A stretch of 23,011 bases of DNA, taken from assembly GCA_903856555.1 (NCBI GenBank), contig CAIOCC010000131.1:1-23011 (forward strand), in the 5' to 3' direction. Shown here piece by piece: positions 14,790 through 20,678 of the stretch. The stretch is from an uncultured Bacteroidota bacterium (GTDB lineage: Bacteria; Bacteroidota; Bacteroidia; UBA7662). Position 1 is the first letter of the stretch, and each line of letters begins with the position of its first letter. The position numbers and the translations under genes were made by a program. A model generated the notes under the pieces. The model had not been told where the DNA came from. It did no database searches and worked only from the letters and a program-made list of their open reading frames with translations.

Positions 14790-15645
14790 GGTTTGAGGTC
14801 GTGTCATCCGGTGATGGATCGATGGAAGATTCTTTGGATCGGGCCGAGGCGGCCACCACCCAAATCGCCATTTCATAAAGCAAGATCATGGGAATGGCAA
14901 GAATCAACATCCCCCCTATATCCGAAGGAGTCAGCAACGCCGCCAAAACCATGTTCGCAACCACCGCATAGCGACGATTTCGGCGCATCCAGGGAGCGTT
15001 GATCAAGCCCACCAATCCCAAAAAATAGGCGAGCACCGGCAATTCAAAAATAACACCTGCTGTGAGTACGGTCATGGTCAGCGTCGAAACAAACGATCCA
15101 AGGCTGACGGTATTGATGACTTGGCTGCTCACACTGTAATTGCTCAAGAACAAAATACTCATGGGGGCCAGCACAAAATAACCAAAGGCACAACCTCCAA
15201 AAAACAAGAGCATCACCGCCAGTAGCAACCTCCGCGCCGCGTAAAACTCGCGATCCCTCAACGCCGGGCTCAGGAAACGCCACGTTTCCCAAACCAGGTA
15301 GGGGAACCCCAAAACAACCGCCCCAAAGAACGAAACATAGAGGTGCTGCATCAATTGGCCGGTCAAATCAAGGTTCACGAGCTGCAAGGGCATCGCCTCA
15401 ACGCACCAAGTCTGGCCTTGACCCAAAGCCTGCCCCAGGGAGCACAGCCATCGGTACGAAACAAAATCAGGGTTCTTGGGACCTAGCAAAACCGTGTCAA
15501 AGACCCAGGTCTTTTGAGAAAAAAGACCCAGCATTAACACAAAAATCACCACCACCGAGCGCCACAGGTGGGCTCTCAGGGCATCCAGATGCTCCATGAA
15601 GCCCATGGAGCGGTCTTTGGGTTCAAATTGATCGGTATACGCCAA
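14770..15645 (-). CDS. tatC: Twin-arginine translocase subunit TatC
   Basis: A 291-residue inner-membrane protein with six predicted transmembrane segments. It is the signal-peptide receptor of the Tat pathway, which exports folded proteins. Family motifs: SMGFMEHLDALRAHLWRS at the N-terminus, FPYLVWETWRFLSPALRDRE, FGYFVLAP, VIFELPVLAYFLG and LTPSDIGGMLILAIPMILLYE. The first periplasmic loop (about 45-95) is longer than in E. coli and contains two cysteines (C68, C81); enlarged loops occur in Bacteroidota TatC. The cytoplasmic tail after residue 268 is hydrophilic and acidic. The start is TTG at 15645 or ATG at 15606; TTG gives the more usual distance to the EHLDALR motif. No tatA/tatB is in the window. 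Confidence 0.94.
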   Translation of the reverse strand: MAYTDQFEPKDRSMGFMEHLDALRAHLWRSVVVIFVLMLGLFSQKTWVFDTVLLGPKNPDFVSYRWLCSLGQALGQGQTWCVEAMPLQLVNLDLTGQLMQHLYVSFFGAVVLGFPYLVWETWRFLSPALRDREFYAARRLLLAVMLLFFGGCAFGYFVLAPMSILFLSNYSVSSQVINTVSLGSFVSTLTMTVLTAGVIFELPVLAYFLGLVGLINAPWMRRNRRYAVVANMVLAALLTPSDIGGMLILAIPMILLYEMAIWVVAASARSKESSIDPSPDDTTSNHDHEST

Positions 15646-15684
15646 GCCGCTAGAAAGGGCTCAAAGATACCCTTTGTGGCCCGT

Positions 15685-15858
15685 TTACGCGGTTTTTTTG
15701 GTCTGAACATCCAAGCGCAATTCCTGTGCTTTGGATTTCAGGGATTGAAGGCCTTTGCGGACCCGGGTGCCGGCGGCGGCATTCCCTTTGTCGTAGAATT
15801 TCTCGAAATCCTTTTCCATTTCGAGGACGGCGTTCAGCAAAGTCTGGTATGGGTTCAT
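15685..15858 (-). CDS. Histone H1-like small DNA-associated protein
   Basis: A 57-residue protein: MNPYQTLLNAVLEMEKDFEK, then FYDKGNAAAGTRVRKGLQSL, then KSKAQELRLDVQTKKTA. The FYDKGNxAAGTRVRKGLQ.LK..AQE.R block is typical of the short Bacteroidota proteins annotated as histone H1, a lysine-rich helical family related to the C-terminal part of Hc1-type proteins. The likely role is nucleoid association, although direct functional evidence for this family is thin. It is preceded by a candidate promoter (box at 15880-15887) and followed after 39 bp by tatC on the same strand, so it probably heads the tatC-rpiB-lutB-E1 unit. Confidence 0.85.
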   Translation of the reverse strand: MNPYQTLLNAVLEMEKDFEKFYDKGNAAAGTRVRKGLQSLKSKAQELRLDVQTKKTA

Positions 15859-15879
15859 AGGCGTAGTGTTTACTTAACT

Positions 15880-15905
15880 CTAAGATACACTTTGGATTAA
15901 AACAA
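15880..15905 (-). promoter_or_regulatory. Candidate promoter of the H1-like/tatC unit
   Basis: On the minus strand there is a TTG (15903-15905), a 15-bp spacer and TATCTTAG (15880-15887), which matches TAnnTTTG at all fixed positions but one. The box ends 22 bp before the H1-like start codon. The spacer contains one arm of the inverted repeat at 15891-15923. Confidence 0.4.
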
Positions 15906-15923
15906 GATTAAGGTTAATCCAAA
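15891..15923. repeat. Perfect 10-bp inverted repeat with 13-bp loop
   Basis: TTTGGATTAA (15891-15900) and TTAATCCAAA (15914-15923) are exact reverse complements. An A tract follows (to 15928 on the plus strand). The element lies between the end of the alpha-oxoamine synthase gene and the H1-like gene and overlaps the candidate promoter of the latter. It could be an operator, or an AT-rich hairpin. It is not a canonical GC-rich terminator. Confidence 0.55.
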
Positions 15924-15975
15924 AAAAATTGAACCCCCAAAAGGCCCCTCCGGCTAACCGTGAACTCCGGTCTCC

Positions 15976-17223
15976 TTAGACCACCACGATCCCTTCGTTC
16001 CGGTAGGCGCCATCGGTCAATTTGGCTGCAACCGAAGAAAAAGCCTCCAACGTATGCGCAACATCGGCATCTGTATGGACGGCCGTTGGGATCAGACGAA
16101 GAAGGATGACATCCTTGGGAACAACGGGGTAGACCACCACCGAGCAAAAAATTCCCCAGTTTTCACGTAAATCAGCCACCATCCCAGTAGCCTCCCCCAA
16201 GGAACCGCTCAGTATAACCGGGGTAACCGGGGAGGCCGTGGGTCCTAGGTTAAAACCCCTATCCTTCAATCCGCTCTGAAGAGCATGGACAATCTCCCAA
16301 AGGCGGTTCCTGAATTCAGGCCGGGTCCGCATGATTTCCAAGCGCTTAAGAGCACCGATCACCAGGGGCATGGGCAGGGATTTGGCAAAAATCTGAGAGC
16401 GCATATTGTAGCGCAGGTGCTGGATGACCCCTTCTGATCCGGCAAAAAAGCCCCCAATAGATGCCATGGCCTTGGCAAAGGTCCCAAAATACAGGTCCAC
16501 CCCTTCGGTGACCCCCATATGGGCCGGAGTTCCTTCGCCCTGAGGCCCCATCACCCCAAAACCATGGGCATCGTCCACCAAGAGACGGAATTCAAATTCT
16601 TTTTTGAGGGCCACCACTTGATCCAAGGCACCCAAGGCACCCGACATCCCAAAAACCCCTTCGGTTATCACCAAGATGCCCCCCAGATGGCCCTGTTCCT
16701 CAATAACACGGCGGGCCCTCACCAATTGGGTCCGCAAACCGGCCATATCGTTGTGTTTGTAAACAAAACGCTTGCCCGCATGCAATCGCACCCCGTCCAC
16801 AATGCAAGCATGGGATTCGGCATCGTAAACAATGACATCGTGGCGATCCACCAAGGCGTCAATCGAAGAAACCATGGCCTGGTAACCGTAATTCACCAAC
16901 AAACCGGCCTCTTTACCGACATAATGCGCCAATTCACGCTCTAATTGCTCGTGTTGATTGGAATTACCCGACATCATTCGGGCCCCCATCGGCCAAGCCA
17001 TCCCGTAATCAGCCGCTGCTTGGGCATCCGCCTCCCGAACATCGGGATGATTCGCCAGACCTAGGTAGTTGTTAAGGCTCCAAACGAGGTTTTCACGGCC
17101 TCTAAATTGCATACGGGGGCCGATGGGGCCCTCCAATTTGGGGAACATGTAGTATCCTTCGGATTCTTTGGCGTGGCGACCAAGGGGTCCAGGGCGATTT
17201 TCGAGGCGTTTGAAGAGATCCAT
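15976..17223 (-). CDS. Alpha-oxoamine synthase (serine palmitoyltransferase / cysteate acyltransferase type)
   Basis: A 415-residue PLP enzyme of the family that condenses an amino acid with an acyl thioester (SPT, KBL, BioF, HemA). Visible landmarks: NNYLGLANHP (51-60), PMGARMMSGN, the PLP-stacking His in AESHACIVDG (H138), KHNDM, ITEGVFGMSG, LVDDAHGFG (D217/D218, H220) and the Schiff-base lysine in GTFAKAMASIGGFF (K251). It most resembles the Bacteroidota subgroup near serine palmitoyltransferase. That subgroup makes sphingolipid long-chain bases or, from cysteate, the sulfonolipid capnine; sequence alone does not decide between them. KBL is less likely. It is a single gene, divergent from bamD, with start ATG at 17223. 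Confidence 0.88.
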   Translation of the reverse strand: MDLFKRLENRPGPLGRHAKESEGYYMFPKLEGPIGPRMQFRGRENLVWSLNNYLGLANHPDVREADAQAAADYGMAWPMGARMMSGNSNQHEQLERELAHYVGKEAGLLVNYGYQAMVSSIDALVDRHDVIVYDAESHACIVDGVRLHAGKRFVYKHNDMAGLRTQLVRARRVIEEQGHLGGILVITEGVFGMSGALGALDQVVALKKEFEFRLLVDDAHGFGVMGPQGEGTPAHMGVTEGVDLYFGTFAKAMASIGGFFAGSEGVIQHLRYNMRSQIFAKSLPMPLVIGALKRLEIMRTRPEFRNRLWEIVHALQSGLKDRGFNLGPTASPVTPVILSGSLGEATGMVADLRENWGIFCSVVVYPVVPKDVILLRLIPTAVHTDADVAHTLEAFSSVAAKLTDGAYRNEGIVVV

Positions 17224-17270
17224 CGTGGTAAAGGCGTTAGAAGGGTTGATAAATGTTTATTCACCATTTA

Positions 17271-17294
17271 TTGGCTCTAAATTAAGTAAATTTG
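17271..17294 (+). promoter_or_regulatory. Candidate promoter of the bamD-rpoZ-coaBC unit
   Basis: TAAATTTG (17287-17294) is an exact TAnnTTTG match 13 bp before the bamD ATG. A TTG occurs at 17271-17273, but the 13-bp spacer is shorter than usual, so the -33 assignment is weak. The leader would be only about 8-10 nt. The minus-strand sequence here (TAATTTAG at 17277-17284) may serve the divergent gene. Confidence 0.45.
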
Positions 17295-17307
17295 CGGTCC
17301 ATCTAGA

Positions 17308-18132
17308 ATGAACAGCGTCCAAATTGCACCAAAAAACGGCCCGAATGGCCGAATAATGCTCCTTGGGGCCCTTTTGGCCATGGCGACGATGGCCTGCGAC
17401 TCTTACAATAAAATCCTGAAGAACCCCAACCTGAATTTCAAATTTCAGAAAGCCAGGGAATTCTACCTGCAGGGAGAATATTTCAAGGCCCAACCCCTGC
17501 TCGAAGAACTGGTGTCGGCTTACCGTGGCTCCGATCTATCCGAGGGCATTTATTACTATTACGCTTATTGCGATTTTCAGATGGGGGCCTACCAGACCGC
17601 TGCCTATCATTTCAAACAATTCAACCAGCTTTTCCCCTCCAGCCCCAAAGGCGAGGAAATGGATTTCATGTACGCCTATTGCATGTTTATGGATTCCCCG
17701 GGTTCGAATCTCGATCAAACCAATTCTATAAGGGCCATCGAGGGCTTGCAGTTGTTTGTGAACAAATACCCATCATCCCCGCGACTCGAACAATGCAATC
17801 GGGTGATCGAAGGGCTTCGTAACAAAATGAGGATAAAGGCCTTTGAGTCTGCCATGTTGTTCTACCGCATGGAGGACTACCGAGCCAGCGCCGTAACTCT
17901 GCAACACCTGCTGGTGGAATACCCGGATCTGGAAGAACGCGAAAAAATCAGATGGCTGATTGTGGATTCCTTTCACAAATTGGCCAGCAATAGCATCGAA
18001 TCCAAGAAGGCCGCCCGATTTGAATCCGTCCTGGAGGCTCATCAAGCGCTGTCCGAAGAATTTCCTCGCTCGTCCTACCTACCCCAAAGTCAGGCCCTTG
18101 CCGAACAAGCCCGGACCTTTTTGAAGTTTTAA
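17308..18132 (+). CDS. bamD: Outer-membrane assembly lipoprotein BamD
   Basis: A 274-residue lipoprotein of the BamD/YfiO type. The signal peptide ends in a lipobox with the lipidated Cys at residue 30 (LAMATMAC). The mature part is built of TPR-like helical pairs: KAREFYLQGEYFKAQPLLEE, YYYYAYCDFQMGAYQTAAYH, AYCMFMDSP...SLD-type linker (here SNLDQTNSIRAIEGLQLFVN), AFESAMLFYRMEDYRASAVT and a final LEAHQALSEEFPRSSYL. The linker and the NSIESKKAARFE segment are typical of Bacteroidota BamD. It acts with BamA on the periplasmic face of the outer membrane to fold beta-barrels. It is first in a plus-strand unit whose order (bamD, rpoZ, coaBC, DUF4835, recN) is widely kept in this phylum. Confidence 0.9.
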   Translation: MNSVQIAPKNGPNGRIMLLGALLAMATMACDSYNKILKNPNLNFKFQKAREFYLQGEYFKAQPLLEELVSAYRGSDLSEGIYYYYAYCDFQMGAYQTAAYHFKQFNQLFPSSPKGEEMDFMYAYCMFMDSPGSNLDQTNSIRAIEGLQLFVNKYPSSPRLEQCNRVIEGLRNKMRIKAFESAMLFYRMEDYRASAVTLQHLLVEYPDLEEREKIRWLIVDSFHKLASNSIESKKAARFESVLEAHQALSEEFPRSSYLPQSQALAEQARTFLKF

Positions 18133-18151
18133 ATTCATCAACCCCAAGACC

Positions 18152-18469
18152 ATGTCAGCAACCAACACCACCGTTACCCGCAATCTCAAAGATTTGGAAA
18201 GCCCCACCGGCAATGTTTACGAAGCCGTTGCCGTGATTGCCAAACGAAGCAACCAGATTGCCACCAAAATCAAGGAAGAACTCAACACCAAACTTGCGGA
18301 ATTTGCAACCCCCGCTGATTCATTGGAAGAAGTTTACGAGAACCGGGAACAAATCGAAATTTCTCGGCAATACGAGCGCATGCCCAAGCCTACATTGCAG
18401 GCGATTGACGAGTTCAAGCAGGGCAAAATTTACTACCGCAACGACGCCAAGACCAAAGCGGGCCAATAA
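18152..18469 (+). CDS. rpoZ: RNA polymerase omega subunit, Bacteroidota type
   Basis: A 105-residue protein with TTVTRNLKDLESPTGNVYEA, AVIAKRSNQIATKIKEELN and EVYENREQIEISRQYERMPK. This combination is typical of the Bacteroidota omega/RpoZ family, which is longer and diverged from E. coli RpoZ. Omega helps fold and assemble beta-prime. The conserved AKRxNQI helix corresponds to the core omega motif. It lies 19 bp after bamD and 19 bp before coaBC on the same strand, its usual place in this phylum. Confidence 0.86.
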   Translation: MSATNTTVTRNLKDLESPTGNVYEAVAVIAKRSNQIATKIKEELNTKLAEFATPADSLEEVYENREQIEISRQYERMPKPTLQAIDEFKQGKIYYRNDAKTKAGQ

Positions 18470-18474
18470 GCCCT

Positions 18475-18488
18475 AACGAAACTTCGTT
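18475..18488 (+). promoter_or_regulatory. Small inverted repeat abutting the coaBC start
   Basis: AACGAA-AC-TTCGTT, a perfect 6-bp inverted repeat, ends one base before the coaBC ATG at 18489. In mRNA it would form a short hairpin directly against the start codon. It could lower initiation or be chance; no function is shown. Confidence 0.3.
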
Positions 18489-20663
18489 ATGCCGGCCGGC
18501 AAGAAAATCCTGATTGGCATCAGCGGAAGTATCGCTGCCTACAAGATTTGTTCGCTGGTCCGCGATTTGGTCCGAAGCGGAGCTGAGGTGCAGGTTGTGC
18601 TGACGCCTTCGGCCGCACAATTCGTAACACCTTTAACCCTTAGCACCTTGAGTGGTCGACCGGTGTACACGCACCTGGTCAAAAACGAAGAAGGCGAATG
18701 GGTTAACCACGTTGCTCTGGGTCTTTGGGCCGATTTAATCATCATCGCACCCTGCACCGCTCATACCTTGGCCAGCATGGCCCATGGTCATTGCGATCAT
18801 TTGTTACTGGCCACCGTGCTCTCGGCCCGATGTCCGGTGGCCTTTGCGCCGGCCATGGACCACGACATGTATTTGCACCCGGCCACCTCGGCCAATATTC
18901 AAACCTTGTTGGAACGCGGTTACCACATGATTCCCACCGAGCACGGCGAGTTGGCATCGGGCTTGGTGGGCGAAGGCCGCATGGCCGAACCCGAAACCCT
19001 GCTGGCCTGGATTCGAGAATTCCTGATCGGAGAACCTTTGTGGGAGGGCAGTCGAGTCTTGATTACGGCTGGCCCCACCCGTGAGGCCCTGGACCCCGTC
19101 CGTTACATCAGCAATCGTTCTTCGGGACGGATGGGAATCGCGTTGGCCGAGGTCTTGGCGGACCGCGGTGCCCACGTTGAACTTGTCTACGGACCTGGAG
19201 ATCAGGTTTGCCGTCATCCCGGGGTCCGTGTTCATCGCGTCGAGACTGCAGTTCAAATGCAGGAGGTCTGCCGAGGACTCAGCGATGCCTGTCAACTTTT
19301 GATTTTTGCGGCGGCCGTTGCGGATTACCGGCCAGCCCTTGTTTCGACCAACAAAATCAAGAAAACCGAAGGACCCTTGACCTTGTCCTTGGTTCCCAAC
19401 CCGGATCTGCTGAGCGAAGCCGGACACCATAAAAACCCTGGGCAACGGGTGGTGGGTTTTGCCTTGGAAAGCAACAACGAAGAGGAGAACGCGTTGACCA
19501 AATTAAAGGCCAAAAAAGCCGACATGATCGTACTCAATTCGTTGAACCAAGAAGGGGGCGCCATGGACGCGGAATCGATGTCGGTGCGCATCCTTACCCC
19601 GGATCATGCAACCCTGGACATTCCGTCCAGCCCCAAACGCCAACTGGCCGAATCCATGGTTCATGCCATGATTCGCCTCTGGGGTAGGCCCCAAAACGGG
19701 GGTTGGTCCGCACTGGTAATCTTGTTTTTGGTGTTTTTCGGCTTGTCCCAGCCTACCCGAGTCTCGGCGCAAGAGCTTAATTGTCAGCTCACCATCAACC
19801 CGGGTCGGGTCGGTGGAGCGGACCAACAATTCTACGCCAATATGCAGCAGGCGTTGACCACCTTTGTCAACGGTCAAAAATGGACAGAGGATGTTTTCTC
19901 GTTCCAAGAGCGGATCAACTGCAGTATCAATATTATGCTGGATGAGCGCATTACGGGCAATCAATTCAAGGCCACGGTTCAAATCCAAAGCAGTCGACCG
20001 GTCTACAACAGCTCGTACAGTACGGTCCTTTTTAACTACACCGACCCGGATTGGATTTTTGAATTCAACGAATTCCAACCCATGGAATTCAATCCGAATC
20101 AACACAGCTCCAACCTCTTGGCCCTGTTGGCCTTTTACGCGAATATCGTGGTGGGGTTGGACTACAACACCTTTGGGAAAGAAAGCGGAATGGTCTATTT
20201 GCGGAGAGCGCAACAAATTGTACTCAATGCCCAAAATGCGGTTGAAATCGGTTGGCGACAGAACCAGAGCCTTCGCAATCGTTATTGGCTGGCAGAGCTC
20301 TTGAACAATCCCGCCTACAAGCCCTTCCATGCAAGTTTGTACGAATACCACCGTCAGGGCCTGGACCAGATGTACAAGCCCGAACGCATCATCGAAGCCC
20401 GACGCAAGATGCTGGGGGCCCTCGAAAAATTGCACGATGTCAATCGCAGCAAACCGGGCGGTATGCTCATCCCCCTGTACCTCAAAGGTAAACTTCCTGA
20501 AATTGTTGGGTTTTGCTCCAAAGCCCTGCCGGCCGAAAAAGCCAAGGTGGTTGAGCAATTGGTGGCCATGGACCCCATCAACCAAGCCGAATACAACCGC
20601 ATTAATGCGGCGGGGACCGGAAGTGGCGGAATCGGGGGTGGTGGTGCCGGGGGTGGCAAATAA
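18489..20663 (+). CDS. coaBC: CoaBC (phosphopantothenoylcysteine decarboxylase/synthetase) continuous with a DUF4835 domain
   Basis: A single 724-codon frame. Residues 1-180 are CoaC: GISGSIAAYK (10-19), His in NHVALGLWAD (H74), FAPAMDHDM (119-127) and GELASGLVGEGRMAEPE. Residues 186-398 are CoaB: ITAGPTREALDPVRYISNRS, SSGRMG, AAAVADYRP (274-282), NKIKK (288-292) and FALESNNEE. Together they convert phosphopantothenate to phosphopantetheine in coenzyme A synthesis, and a normal CoaBC would stop near residue 398. Instead the frame continues through a hydrophobic segment (WSALVILFLVFFGLS, then VSAQ) into a DUF4835 domain (429-705) and a Gly-rich tail. These are separate neighbouring genes in most Bacteroidota. 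In E. coli a Cys is needed where this protein has Ser157. Both domains are clear; whether they are made as one polypeptide is uncertain. Confidence 0.93.
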   Translation: MPAGKKILIGISGSIAAYKICSLVRDLVRSGAEVQVVLTPSAAQFVTPLTLSTLSGRPVYTHLVKNEEGEWVNHVALGLWADLIIIAPCTAHTLASMAHGHCDHLLLATVLSARCPVAFAPAMDHDMYLHPATSANIQTLLERGYHMIPTEHGELASGLVGEGRMAEPETLLAWIREFLIGEPLWEGSRVLITAGPTREALDPVRYISNRSSGRMGIALAEVLADRGAHVELVYGPGDQVCRHPGVRVHRVETAVQMQEVCRGLSDACQLLIFAAAVADYRPALVSTNKIKKTEGPLTLSLVPNPDLLSEAGHHKNPGQRVVGFALESNNEEENALTKLKAKKADMIVLNSLNQEGGAMDAESMSVRILTPDHATLDIPSSPKRQLAESMVHAMIRLWGRPQNGGWSALVILFLVFFGLSQPTRVSAQELNCQLTINPGRVGGADQQFYANMQQALTTFVNGQKWTEDVFSFQERINCSINIMLDERITGNQFKATVQIQSSRPVYNSSYSTVLFNYTDPDWIFEFNEFQPMEFNPNQHSSNLLALLAFYANIVVGLDYNTFGKESGMVYLRRAQQIVLNAQNAVEIGWRQNQSLRNRYWLAELLNNPAYKPFHASLYEYHRQGLDQMYKPERIIEARRKMLGALEKLHDVNRSKPGGMLIPLYLKGKLPEIVGFCSKALPAEKAKVVEQLVAMDPINQAEYNRINAAGTGSGGIGGGGAGGGK
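19668..20663 (+). other. DUF4835 secreted-protein module, possibly with its own internal start
   Basis: From the in-frame ATG at 19668 (or 19656) the frame reads as a free-standing secreted protein of 331 residues. It has a signal peptide MIRLWGRPQNGGWSALVILF continuing to PTRVSA, cleavage before QELNC, then the DUF4835 body: the FVNGQKWTEDVFSFQERINC stretch, NQFKATVQIQSSRPVYNSSY, FEFNEFQPMEFNPN, NLLALLAFYANIVVGLDYNT, and YRxxLYxYHRxGLDxM-like YEYHRQGLDQMY. The tail (last 16 residues) is mostly Gly. DUF4835 is a Bacteroidota envelope protein of unknown function. The start codons lie inside the last helix of CoaB, so the signal peptide and the CoaB C-terminus share codons in the same frame. 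This suggests either one fused chain or two products from one frame. Confidence 0.6.
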
Positions 20664-20678
20664 ATCAAAGGCTTTGGA

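Noticed and set aside
15929..15975. A GC-rich hairpin terminator after the alpha-oxoamine synthase gene
   Set aside because: CCGGAG is repeated directly, not inverted, and only a 4-bp stem can be drawn before the T tract; not enough to call a terminator.
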